Origin: an uncultured Lachnospiraceae bacterium
GTDB taxonomy: Bacteria; Bacillota; Clostridia; Lachnospirales; Lachnospiraceae
Direction of reading: 5' to 3'
Length of the DNA stretch: 64,000 nucleotides
NCBI GenBank assembly: GCA_902783375.1
Contig: CACZQN010000006.1
Location: 62,001 to 126,000, forward strand
How positions within the stretch are numbered: the first letter of the stretch is position 1; the number at the start of each line of letters is the position of its first letter. This document shows positions 36,077 through 45,815 of this stretch, one piece after another. Under the pieces are notes generated by a model. That model worked only from the letters and a program-made list of their open reading frames with translations. It was not told the DNA's origin and ran no database searches. The translations under genes and the position numbers were made by a program.

Positions 36077-37736
36077 TGCCAACCTCCTTCCATTTCCCAC
36101 ATGTCATACGGAACGTCCAGATTCCTTCTTCTGATGTAAAGACATCCGCAGTCGCTGCCAATGCTTTCAGATCCGCCGTACTCTCTGCACTGATCTGGAA
36201 CAGATATCCTTCCGTCGTCTCAGAAAGACGCGTCAGAACTGCCTCGAGTGACTCTCCTGCCGTCTCAACAACCGCTTCAAAAAAGTCATAGATACGGGCA
36301 GCATCCGTATAAAAAAGATCCCCTATCTCTGTAAATTCGACAGCGCAGGCAATGCCGGACAGTTCCAGATTCGCCGCGGACTCTTCAAAGCAAAGGGCAA
36401 GTTCCGTACACGCAATCCGCTGATCCCGTTCTCCGATCAGGCACAGGTTTCCTCTTCGTTTCACAAACGCAAGAAGAATCACCAGCTTTCTGAAGATCCT
36501 TCTCCGTTCCTCTCTGTCATCAGATGAGAACAGCTGATTCAGCAGAGAATCCACACGGATCATCTGTGTCTTTGTCGTCTCCTGAAGCTGATCGTACAGT
36601 CTGGATTTTTCGCGCAGTTCCTCCGCTTCCCGCCGTACCCGGTAATTTTCCTGCTGCAGTGACAGGCTCTCCGTCAGTACCTCCCGGTTCTCTTCGAGTC
36701 TCCTGACAGAATCCAGCAGCTCCGCCACATCATTCTGCCAGAGTACGTAGCCCCCGCGGATCCGGTTGCTCTCCAGCATCATTCCTTCATCGATCTGGGA
36801 AGATCCGTTGAGAATCGTCCCCCTGATCTGTTCCTCCGAAACATCTCTGCTGTTCGAGGACTGAAAGCAGACCTGCCCCTGCCGGTCCACAATCTGCATT
36901 CCCTTCATACCGACCGAAAACAGCTCTTCATATCCGACATTCGACGGAATCAGGCCGCTCCAGATGGATAATTCCAGAAATGTGACCATCATCAGGCTCA
37001 TACAGACCGGCAGATCATAGAACAGGAGCCGCATCACCGGCAGTCCCAGACCATATGTGATCGAATAGAGAAGCATTGCTGCTCCGGGAAGCAGCGGCGC
37101 CATCATCGCGTGACGCCCACGCCTTTTTCTGCACTTCAGGAAAGCAATCCCGAATGCCGCAGCCATCATGATGACGGCCCATGCCAGACACAGAAAATAT
37201 CCCGGCCGGTACCCATAGTGGTTTTCCAGATGAACGATATCCCCCTCGTACGAATAAAACACGCACTGGTGCAGGTCATTCGTCAGGACGAGGAGGATCA
37301 GCGCCCCTGTCACAGCATAAATCAGATACTGCCATGAAGGCAGTCGATAGCCTTCCGGCTGCCTCAGCGAATATGCTGTCAGGAAGATCAACGTCGGGAT
37401 CATCAGCATCGGCAGATAATACAGATACCAGATGTATCTCGCGGCATTCGGTTCCCGCACAAACTGATATTTGTATGTCCGGATGCCGATCCAGAAGACA
37501 ATCAGTACGGCGATGGCAATCACCAGGTTCCGCACTTCGTTCTGGATAATTCTTCTGTAGATTGCAACTCCCCATGCGCTGAAGATCCCGATATAAATCA
37601 GGGAGCGCAGCATGGCCATGGTAGAAATCTGGTCGTGATACCATACCATGTTGATCAGCCTGAAGGCGGCTGCTGCAACAATCAGCAGTGGTATTCCGAT
37701 CATTCTACTTCTGGATGCGGCGCTCCCTTTTGTCAT
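36054..37736 (-). CDS. 7TM sensor with degenerate histidine-kinase region
   Basis: 560 residues. About seven to eight transmembrane helices (13-262) match the histidine kinase N-terminal 7TM type. A PAS-like region (about 268-335) and a coiled coil (340-378) follow. The next segment aligns with the DHp of the neighbouring kinase, but KSRLYDQLQ has Tyr381 where KTRLHDQMG has the phospho-His. The C-terminal region has an HATPase-like shape (FFEAVVETAGESLEAVL) without a recognisable N-box or G-boxes. It is best read as a pseudokinase partner that passes a signal to the true kinase, with which it overlaps by 23 nt. The start ATG is at 37736, with AGAGG upstream. Confidence 0.82.
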   Translation of the reverse strand: MTKGSAASRSRMIGIPLLIVAAAAFRLINMVWYHDQISTMAMLRSLIYIGIFSAWGVAIYRRIIQNEVRNLVIAIAVLIVFWIGIRTYKYQFVREPNAARYIWYLYYLPMLMIPTLIFLTAYSLRQPEGYRLPSWQYLIYAVTGALILLVLTNDLHQCVFYSYEGDIVHLENHYGYRPGYFLCLAWAVIMMAAAFGIAFLKCRKRRGRHAMMAPLLPGAAMLLYSITYGLGLPVMRLLFYDLPVCMSLMMVTFLELSIWSGLIPSNVGYEELFSVGMKGMQIVDRQGQVCFQSSNSRDVSEEQIRGTILNGSSQIDEGMMLESNRIRGGYVLWQNDVAELLDSVRRLEENREVLTESLSLQQENYRVRREAEELREKSRLYDQLQETTKTQMIRVDSLLNQLFSSDDREERRRIFRKLVILLAFVKRRGNLCLIGERDQRIACTELALCFEESAANLELSGIACAVEFTEIGDLFYTDAARIYDFFEAVVETAGESLEAVLTRLSETTEGYLFQISAESTADLKALAATADVFTSEEGIWTFRMTCGKWKEVGNDGLLSS

Positions 37737-37759
37737 GTCTGTATCCTCTTATGGGAAGA

Positions 37760-40069
37760 TCAGTTTTTCCGGATTCCCTGCAGGATGCGGTTCAGGCTCT
37801 TCACCGATTCCTCATCTGCACCACCCTGCTGGAGCAGGGAGATCAGGCTCATCTTTGCCATCATGGCCTGCAGCATCGGATTGTTCTGGGTTGCCTTCGC
37901 GACATCCCCCCTTGATGCAGCTGCCTTTTCCATCATTCCGTTCACGATGGCAGCCGTCTGCGGATTCTCCCTGAGATCCCCCAGCGTATCCTCGACGGAA
38001 TAGCAGGTCGGATCATTCTCTGCAGCATCAAACCAGTTCGCGACACTGGCTTTCTTTCCAGCAAAGATGTAGTCCGGATTCGCCTCAGCGACATGGCGGA
38101 TGACCATCTCATCTTTCGCCTCGCCTGCTGCCGCTTCGATCTTCACTTCTGCATCAGCCGGCACATCTGCAAGCGGAACACGGAAACGGAAGACAATCTC
38201 TCCCTCTTCCGTACCGAACTCTTTGCCATCGACAAAGAGGGTAACCTTCGGCTGGTTTGAATAGACGCGGATCTCTGTCTCATCCGCCTCGCGGTCCACA
38301 TACCGCTTTCCGCCGAGATGGACAAAGGCATCCTTCTTGTTCCAGGCAGCCTTGTAGAGATAGAACGCATCTTTCTTCGTCTGTCTGTCAAATGTCACGA
38401 GGCCCTTCTGGTTCTCGCCGTGCTTGCCGCCCTCGTCTCTTCCGTCAGCAGCAAAGTCAAAGAGGTTCCAGACATGGGTTGCCCAGAGATACGGTCTCGC
38501 ATTGATCATCTTCACCATATGCTCATGGTAGATTGCCTGATAATCTTCTGTATAGTCGCTTCTCTCCGGCTTCTCTGCATGGTATGCCGGATTGGCATCC
38601 GCGCCGTACTCCGACAGGCCGATGCAGCGATTCGGGAATTTTGCATGATAATCATCAAAGAACTTGTCATTCAGTTCCAGGCCCGGGATATACCAGCCAA
38701 AGTAGAGATTATAGCTGTTCAGATCCGGGATCTCCAGGATCGGGCTGTCGGTCTCAAGCATGAAGACATCCGCCATGACCGTCGGTCTGGTTGGATCCAT
38801 CTCGTGACAGAGGTCGTTCAGCAGCCGGTGGTTCTCAAGCATATCCTCATCAACCGCAGATGCAGCCGTGATTTCATTGGAAAGGCCCCATACCGCGATG
38901 GATGGATGATTGTAGCACTGTGTGATCAGTTCCTTCATCATGGACAGCGTGTTCTCGCGGCCGTTCGGCATATGCATCGTAATATACGGAATCTCTGCCC
39001 AGACAATGATGCCGTTCTCATCGCAGAGATCATAGAAGCCCTGCGGATGCTGATAGTGGGCAAGACGCAGCGTATTGGCACCGAGATCCTTCACGATCTC
39101 CATATCCCGCTTCCAGTCCGCGATACCGGTCGCATTGCCGATCGCCTTCATATCCTGGTGCTTTGCCACACCACGGAGCGGATAGCTTCTGCCGTTTAAG
39201 AAGAAGCCCTTCTCCGGATCCACTTCCATCTTTCTGCAACCGAATCTGGTGCTGACGATATCCAGAATATGGCTCACATGTGCATACCCCTCATCCTCTT
39301 CCGGTGTGGAAGGAACGCCCGTTGCACGGTAGGATTCGCTTGTGATTCTGGCAACTGCCGTATAGAGGTACGGATCATCCACGCCGTCCCAGAGATGAAC
39401 CGGATTGATCGTGAAGGTTGCCTTCGCATAGCCGTCCACCGACGGAACGACGATCTTCTGCAGCAGTGCGCCGGAAGTTGCAGGATCGGTTCCTGCCGGT
39501 GCTGCCGCACGAAGCTGGAATTCTACCGCATCTGCATTCTGCCAGCTCTCCATCGTAACGACTGCTTCTTTTCTTTCCAGATCGACGACCGGAGTCACCT
39601 TGATTGCCGGTGTCCCGTCCTTGATCAGTTCGAAATGCTTCTCGGATACCGTGATCAGCTTCACGTCGCGGTAGATACCGCCGTAAAAAGTGAAATCGGC
39701 TTTCTGAGGATAGATCCGGTCATTTTCAGTATTGTCCACTTTGATCTCGATGTCATTCACGCCGTAAAGGGCATCCGTCAGATCCACGCGGAAGCAGGAG
39801 TAGCCCCCCTCATGTGTGCAAAGCTTCTCTCCGTTCAGGAAAACTTCTGCCGTATTCGCAGCAGCACCGACCTCCAGCACGACTCTGTCACCGAAATGAT
39901 GCTCCGGCATGAAGAAGCGCTTTTTATAGATACAGCAGCCGCGGTAGTAATCATTGCCGCCGTCCTGGCCGTCAACCGCGTTCCATGTATGCGGCAGCGT
40001 CACTTCCCGGAACTGAATTCCATCCTTGGAAAACAGCCACTCCTCGTTCCAGTTCTCTACTTTCCTCAT
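37760..40069 (-). CDS. Glycoside hydrolase family 2, beta-galactosidase-like
   Basis: 769 residues. GH2 order: sugar-binding jelly roll (1-140), immunoglobulin-like domain (150-285), TIM barrel (286-590), then a C-terminal part. The acid/base is Glu399 in WGLSNE and the nucleophile Glu487 in LSEYGAD. The barrel signature LRLAHYQHPQ is typical of LacZ-like enzymes. There is no signal peptide, so it is cytoplasmic. An extra Ala/Gln/Met-rich helical tail (about 690-769) is not usual for the family. It sits between a glycosyltransferase (14 nt) and the 7TM sensor (23 nt) in one operon. It could also be a beta-glucuronidase-type GH2. Confidence 0.9.
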   Translation of the reverse strand: MRKVENWNEEWLFSKDGIQFREVTLPHTWNAVDGQDGGNDYYRGCCIYKKRFFMPEHHFGDRVVLEVGAAANTAEVFLNGEKLCTHEGGYSCFRVDLTDALYGVNDIEIKVDNTENDRIYPQKADFTFYGGIYRDVKLITVSEKHFELIKDGTPAIKVTPVVDLERKEAVVTMESWQNADAVEFQLRAAAPAGTDPATSGALLQKIVVPSVDGYAKATFTINPVHLWDGVDDPYLYTAVARITSESYRATGVPSTPEEDEGYAHVSHILDIVSTRFGCRKMEVDPEKGFFLNGRSYPLRGVAKHQDMKAIGNATGIADWKRDMEIVKDLGANTLRLAHYQHPQGFYDLCDENGIIVWAEIPYITMHMPNGRENTLSMMKELITQCYNHPSIAVWGLSNEITAASAVDEDMLENHRLLNDLCHEMDPTRPTVMADVFMLETDSPILEIPDLNSYNLYFGWYIPGLELNDKFFDDYHAKFPNRCIGLSEYGADANPAYHAEKPERSDYTEDYQAIYHEHMVKMINARPYLWATHVWNLFDFAADGRDEGGKHGENQKGLVTFDRQTKKDAFYLYKAAWNKKDAFVHLGGKRYVDREADETEIRVYSNQPKVTLFVDGKEFGTEEGEIVFRFRVPLADVPADAEVKIEAAAGEAKDEMVIRHVAEANPDYIFAGKKASVANWFDAAENDPTCYSVEDTLGDLRENPQTAAIVNGMMEKAAASRGDVAKATQNNPMLQAMMAKMSLISLLQQGGADEESVKSLNRILQGIRKN

Positions 40070-40083
40070 GAAAAACCTCCCTG

Positions 40084-41469
40084 TTATCTGAAAAAATCAT
40101 CCGGCATGATCTGGTCTGCTGCCTTCTGGAACAGCTGATCAATCTTTTCCCCGGATTCCTGCATATTTTCAAGCATCCCTGCTGCAGTTTCCGTAAAGTT
40201 GCCCAGGAGTTCTTCTCCCAGTCTTCTGAGTTTGTTCTGCTCGGCAATCCGCTTCGCAGCCTGTTCATAAAGGTAATCTGCCGGCAGCTTCTTCCGGATC
40301 AGCATCCCCTCTTTCTTCTGTTCGAGCACATAGCGATACCGGTCATACGCCATAGACACACAGTCGCGCCAGGACATATAGATCTCATCCATCGCATGCG
40401 CACCGACTTCATGCAGATGCGGGAGATCACCGGAGACCTTCTTCAGCAGTGCTGCCATGGAGCCGGCCGATTCCTCGATCAGGAAGCCGTTGTGGTCATC
40501 CACGATGCCTTCTGCTGCGCAGGAATCCTTGATCAGGACGCTGGCAAGTCCGCAGGCCGCTGCCTCACGCACCACCAGTCCGTTCGTATCGAAGGTCGAA
40601 GGGAACAGAAACAGGTCTGCTCTGGTATTCCAGGCTCTCAATACATCCCGGTCATAGATTGGTCCGGTAAAGATGCATCGTTCCCGGATCCCAAGTGCTT
40701 CTGCTTTTTCCTCCATCAGCTTCTGGTCCGGTCCTTTTCCGATAAAGACCATTCTGAAATCCTGTCCGGCCTCTTCAAGCATCCTCAGCGCATCCAGGAT
40801 CAGGGGGAGCCCCTTATACGTCATCATCCTTCCGACGAACAGGAATACCGGCACCCCTTCCGGAAGATCAGCTCCTTTTGTCGCTTCCGCGACCGCCTCC
40901 GGCGCAACTCTCCCTTTCTCAAAGTCCACACCGTTCGGCATCACCGTATAGTCGCCCTTGAATCCCAGCATCTTCAGGTTCTCGCCGGCACCCTTACTGA
41001 CAACCCAGATATCATCGCAGGCTTCAATACTCTCGATCATGACACGGATTCCTTCATCCGCGATCGGTTTCAGCTTCACGACCCGGTTGATATCCACGTC
41101 GAACTTTGTATGATACGTAAAGATCACCGGAGCGCCGGTCTGTTCCCGCAGGACTCTCGCCATCATCGTTGCCGTTGCCGGACAATGTGTGTGAATGATA
41201 TCCGGCCAGAAGCGGGACAGTTCATCGAGGGCTTTCGGCTCAAAGGGATTGCCGGCCCGGTACCCACTTGCAATCGCACTGGTGTCAAAACTCTGGTATG
41301 GCACAACCGGATACGGATAGACGCTGTAATCAGCTCCCGGATACCGCGGTGTTCCGACCATCACCTCCGCCCCATGATCGTTCATCAGATGGTTCGCATA
41401 ATTGGTGACGACATTCACCACACCATCGATCGCAGGGGCAAAGGAATCATTCAGCAAACATACTCTCAT
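40084..41469 (-). CDS. Glycosyltransferase family 4 (diacylglycerol glucosyltransferase-like)
   Basis: 461 residues, GT-B fold. N-domain MRVCLLNDSFAPAIDGVVNVV is the acceptor-side Rossmann pattern of GT4 enzymes that glucosylate diacylglycerol. FTYHTKFDVDINR, VMPNGVDFEKG, FVGRMMTYKGL and the EX7E-type motif in VVREAAACGLAS follow. It probably transfers a sugar from a nucleotide donor to a membrane lipid. The C-terminal ~75 residues form charged helices, beyond the usual length. The start ATG at 41469 has GAGGAG four bases upstream; the longer in-frame extension covers the promoter. First gene of the operon that includes the GH2 enzyme and the sensor genes. Confidence 0.9.
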   Translation of the reverse strand: MRVCLLNDSFAPAIDGVVNVVTNYANHLMNDHGAEVMVGTPRYPGADYSVYPYPVVPYQSFDTSAIASGYRAGNPFEPKALDELSRFWPDIIHTHCPATATMMARVLREQTGAPVIFTYHTKFDVDINRVVKLKPIADEGIRVMIESIEACDDIWVVSKGAGENLKMLGFKGDYTVMPNGVDFEKGRVAPEAVAEATKGADLPEGVPVFLFVGRMMTYKGLPLILDALRMLEEAGQDFRMVFIGKGPDQKLMEEKAEALGIRERCIFTGPIYDRDVLRAWNTRADLFLFPSTFDTNGLVVREAAACGLASVLIKDSCAAEGIVDDHNGFLIEESAGSMAALLKKVSGDLPHLHEVGAHAMDEIYMSWRDCVSMAYDRYRYVLEQKKEGMLIRKKLPADYLYEQAAKRIAEQNKLRRLGEELLGNFTETAAGMLENMQESGEKIDQLFQKAADQIMPDDFFR

Positions 41470-41517
41470 GACGCTCCTCGACTCTTTGCTTCCATACTTA
41501 CTCATGTCATATTTCTT

Positions 41518-41530
41518 ATCATAGCATACT
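41518..41530 (-). promoter_or_regulatory. Extended -10 promoter of the GT4/GH2/two-component operon
   Basis: TGC directly before TATGAT on the minus strand (-10 at 41518-41523); the plus sequence ATCATAGCATACT equals the one at 34068-34080. The -35 is weak. Confidence 0.5.
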
Positions 41531-41546
41531 TCCCACCAATCTTCTA

Positions 41547-41583
41547 CAAAAAAATGCGCCGGCTTCAAAAGAAGTCCGGCGCA
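41547..41583 (-). terminator. Terminator of the Opp-type transporter operon
   Basis: TGCGCCGG / CCGGCGCA stem with an inner TTC/GAA pair; TTTTTTT follows on the minus strand (plus A run 41548-41554). Confidence 0.9.
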
Positions 41584-41609
41584 ATTTCAATTCAGAATAC
41601 AGACATGGA

Positions 41610-42456
<847 letters not shown>

Positions 42457-42464
<8 letters not shown>

Positions 42465-43470
42465 GGCTATATACCTCCCTGATCTGTTCTTCAGACATCA
42501 AGCAGCGGTACATACGCGTCTCGTTCTCACCGAACATCTTCTCAGCAGGAGCTGTATAGAAGCACTCCGGCTTCGCATATTTGCAGCGTTCTGCGAAACG
42601 GCAGCCCTGAGGTGGTTTCTTCAGGTTTGGAGGTGTACCCGGAATAGCAGTCAGGTTTGCACCTCTGGTGCCTTCCTCAGGAACAAGGATGGATCCCATC
42701 AGACCATGGCTGTACGGATGAATCGGATCGAAGACCATCTCTTTCGCAGATCCGTACTCAACCAGCTGGCCGGCGTACATGACTGCGATATCATCTGTCA
42801 CGTTGTACAGAAGCGGCAGCTCGTGGGTGATGAACATCATGGACTTGATATAGCCCTTCTCCATCAGCTCACGCATCATCTTGATAACCATCTTCTGCGA
42901 GGTAACATCAAGTGCGGAGGACGGCTCATCGGCAATCAGGACCTTCGGAGAAAGGATGGTCGAGACCGCGATAACGGTACGCTGTTTCATACCACCGGAA
43001 AGTTCTACAGCATGGCGGTCAAGGACTTCCTTGCCAAGACCAAGCTCTGCAAAACGGGCCTCTGCTCTCTCTCTGATCTCTGCTTTCGGCATCTTTGGCT
43101 CATGCGCATGAATCACGTCCTCGATGAAGCGGATAATCTTCATGGTCGGGTTCAGCGCATTCATAGCTGCCTGCGGGATGTATGCGATCTCAGAACCAAG
43201 AACGGTCGTACGGACCTTATCCGGATCCATACCGGAGATGTTCTGTCCATCAATGATGATATCGCCGCTCATGTAATGCAGTGGCGGGAAATAATATCCC
43301 ATCATGGACAGAGCCAGTGTCGACTTACCACATCCGGACTCACCGGCAATACCGAGCGATTTCCCTTCCTCAATCTTCAGGCTGACGCCGTCGACCGAGT
43401 AAACATCCTCGCCGAATCTGGTAATATATTTTGTTTTGAGGTTTTTAACCTCAAGCATAACCTTTCCCAT
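42457..43470 (-). CDS. ABC transporter ATPase, OppD/DppD-like
   Basis: 337 residues. Walker [10 protein letters not shown], signature LSGGMKQR, Walker [13 protein letters not shown] and His of FITHELP. The C-terminal oligo_HPY domain carries [15 protein letters not shown] and a later YRC, the Cys set associated with an Fe-S site in OppD-type subunits. It is the pair of the OppF-like ATPase. The start ATG at 43470 has GGAGG five bases upstream. Confidence 0.95.
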
Positions 43471-43480
43471 ACTATCCTCC

Positions 43481-44719
43481 TTAATCTCTCAATGCCGGGT
43501 TGAACACCTGGTCCATACCGGTATTCATCAGGTTCAGCGAGAACGAGATGAGTGCGATGGTAAGGATAACAGGGAAATAAGCCCACCAGGAACCATTGGT
43601 ATGAGCAGAATAAAGCATTGCCCAGTTCATCATCAGGCCCAGAGTCGGAGTCGTGGTTGTCTTCGGCCCAAGACCCAGCAGGGACAGCTGTGCCTCTGCG
43701 AGGATACCGGAAGAAACCTGAAGGATGAATGCCATGACAACGTAGGAAGCAATGTACGGCAGAATGTCTGTCAGGATGATTCTGACAAGGCTGTGGCCGG
43801 AGAGCTTCGACAGGTTCACGTGGTCACGGTTTCTCAGGGAGATAACCTGAGAACGCACGGAACGGCAGGTCCATGTCCAGGATGTCAGTCCGATGACGAC
43901 AGCGACGACCATCGGTCCACGCTGATCCTGACCCAGGGAGTAGGAAATGAGGATCAGGAGAACGAAACTCGGAATGACGGTAAACATGGTCGTAATGAAC
44001 ATGATGATTTCATCGACGTTGCCGCCAAGGTAACCGGACAGAAGTCCGAGGGAAAGACCGACGATCGTTGCAACGATACCGGCCAGAAGACCGATCCGGA
44101 GAGATGTTCCTGCTGCGGAAACCAGTTCCTTCAGGACGTCACGGCCGAAGTTATCAGTACCAAGCGGAAGCGTCTTGACATTCGCAACATCCTTTGTGCG
44201 GACATAATCCGTCTTTACGATCTTGCTCATCTCTTCTTCTCCGCCCTGCTCCATAACCACAAGCGTATCAGCGGACTTCAGTGCTTCCAGTCTTGACTGC
44301 AGCAGACGATAGTTTCTCTGCTCAGCCTTCTTCATCTTGACTTCGCTCATCAGGCGGTCATAATTCTCTTCCCAGATGGCGAGAATCTCATCTGTATCCT
44401 CAAGGGTGACATCTGTCTCGATCCCGCCCTTTGCGAACAGGTTCATCATCGAGATCTTATCTTCCTGCGACAGTGCAGCGGCAAGACGCTTGTCATCAGC
44501 ATCTGCAAGCTTCAGGGTCTCTTTTCTGCTGGTGCTGACCGCATCATAGAGAGAAACATAGGTACCAGGTTTTGCAAACGTACCAACGCCGATCATCTCA
44601 AGCGGATTGCCCGGGAAGAACAGCGGGTAGATAAAAATCGTGAGCAGGATGGCCACAAACAGGCAGAAGCCAACCATGAATTTCGGAGAACGTCTTAATT
44701 GTAATAATGTGTTTTTCAT
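43481..44719 (-). CDS. ABC transporter permease, OppC/DppC-like with large periplasmic-side insert
   Basis: 412 residues against about 300 for the family. The N-terminal helix (about 12-35) is followed by roughly 130 hydrophilic, Lys/Glu-rich, partly helical residues (35-165) before [15 protein letters not shown], which opens the conserved permease core. That core has five further helices and the EAA loop near [12 protein letters not shown]. The insert should lie on the outer face. It may contact the binding protein (inference). The start ATG is at 44719, and 10 nt separate it from the next gene. Confidence 0.92.
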   Translation of the reverse strand: MKNTLLQLRRSPKFMVGFCLFVAILLTIFIYPLFFPGNPLEMIGVGTFAKPGTYVSLYDAVSTSRKETLKLADADDKRLAAALSQEDKISMMNLFAKGGIETDVTLEDTDEILAIWEENYDRLMSEVKMKKAEQRNYRLLQSRLEALKSADTLVVMEQGGEEEMSKIVKTDYVRTKDVANVKTLPLGTDNFGRDVLKELVSAAGTSLRIGLLAGIVATIVGLSLGLLSGYLGGNVDEIIMFITTMFTVIPSFVLLILISYSLGQDQRGPMVVAVVIGLTSWTWTCRSVRSQVISLRNRDHVNLSKLSGHSLVRIILTDILPYIASYVVMAFILQVSSGILAEAQLSLLGLGPKTTTTPTLGLMMNWAMLYSAHTNGSWWAYFPVILTIALISFSLNLMNTGMDQVFNPALRD

Positions 44720-44733
44720 CTTCGACTCCTCCC

Positions 44734-45741
44734 TTATACATCAAACTGTGCAGCTTTGACACGCGGATCAATGAATCCGTAAATCACGTCAAGCAACAGG
44801 GTGACAATCAGTACCATGATGGTAATGATCAGTGTACAGGCGGAGATCAGCGGATAGTCTGCAGCGGTAACGGCAGAATACATCGTGCTTCCAAGACCCG
44901 GGTAAGAGAAGATAATCTCAGCAACCAGAGCACCACCAACAGAAGTACCAAGAGACATTGCAAGACCGGTAACCTGCGGAAGCATTGCGTTCCGGAACAC
45001 GTAACCGACGATCTTGCTGTCCTTGATGCCAAGGAATCTGGAATATTTCACATAGTCAGCATTCAGTTCGTAGATGGACATCGAGCGCATACCGATGGCC
45101 TGGCCGCCGATGGAGATCAGGACGATGGACCAGAACGGAAGCTGATAATGGGAAATAACAGAGCTGACGAACTTCCAGGAGAAGTTCGGAATCATATCAA
45201 AATTATAACCACCTGCAACAGGTGCAATTTTCAATTTTACAGCGAAAATATAGAGCAGGATGACAGCACTTCCGAATGCCGGAATGTTGCTGATAAACAT
45301 CGAGACAGGCATAACAACCTTGTCCCAGCCTTTTTTGACATATGCCGCAATGGCACCAAGCAAATTACCAATAATCCAACCAACAAGAATTGCCGGGATC
45401 TGAAGTGCCAGAGTCCATCCGATGGAGGACTTGATGATATCACTGACTTTTCTCGGGTACTGGCTGAAAGAAGTTCCCAGGTCCCCTCTCAGGAGATTCC
45501 CGACGAAAATAAAGAACTGCTGAATCATCGGCTTGTTTGTACCGAATTCTTCCTGGAATCTGGTGTACATTTCCTGTACGGCTTTGGTATCGGTGGTCGA
45601 ACCAGCCATCTTACCGGTAATCGCCGCAACAGGATCGGAAGGCATCAGACGCGGAAGAACGAAGTTCAGGATCACGGCAACAAGAAGCGTAATCAGGAAC
45701 CAGATAATCTTCTTGCTGAAATATTTGCGATAGCCCTTCAT
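44734..45741 (-). CDS. ABC transporter permease, OppB/DppB-like
   Basis: 335 residues and six transmembrane helices, with the conserved [16 protein letters not shown] region and the EAA loop [16 protein letters not shown]. It pairs with the OppC-like subunit to form the channel. The start ATG at 45741 has GGAGGGAA upstream. It lies 74 nt after the substrate-binding protein gene, beyond a hairpin. Confidence 0.94.
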   Translation of the reverse strand: MKGYRKYFSKKIIWFLITLLVAVILNFVLPRLMPSDPVAAITGKMAGSTTDTKAVQEMYTRFQEEFGTNKPMIQQFFIFVGNLLRGDLGTSFSQYPRKVSDIIKSSIGWTLALQIPAILVGWIIGNLLGAIAAYVKKGWDKVVMPVSMFISNIPAFGSAVILLYIFAVKLKIAPVAGGYNFDMIPNFSWKFVSSVISHYQLPFWSIVLISIGGQAIGMRSMSIYELNADYVKYSRFLGIKDSKIVGYVFRNAMLPQVTGLAMSLGTSVGGALVAEIIFSYPGLGSTMYSAVTAADYPLISACTLIITIMVLIVTLLLDVIYGFIDPRVKAAQFDV

Positions 45742-45767
45742 GTAAAGTTCCCTCCTCCGATAAAAGA

Positions 45768-45800
45768 GCGGCCATGCCTCCTTACAGGAAGCATGGCCGC
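45768..45800 (-). terminator. Attenuating hairpin between binding-protein and permease genes
   Basis: GCGGCCATGC / GCATGGCCGC 10-bp stem plus TCCT/AGGA inner pairing. On the minus strand it is followed by TCTTTTAT, a weak U tract. Partial termination would give more binding protein than permease, as is usual for such operons. Confidence 0.65.
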
Positions 45801-45815
45801 CCGCTTATTACGATA

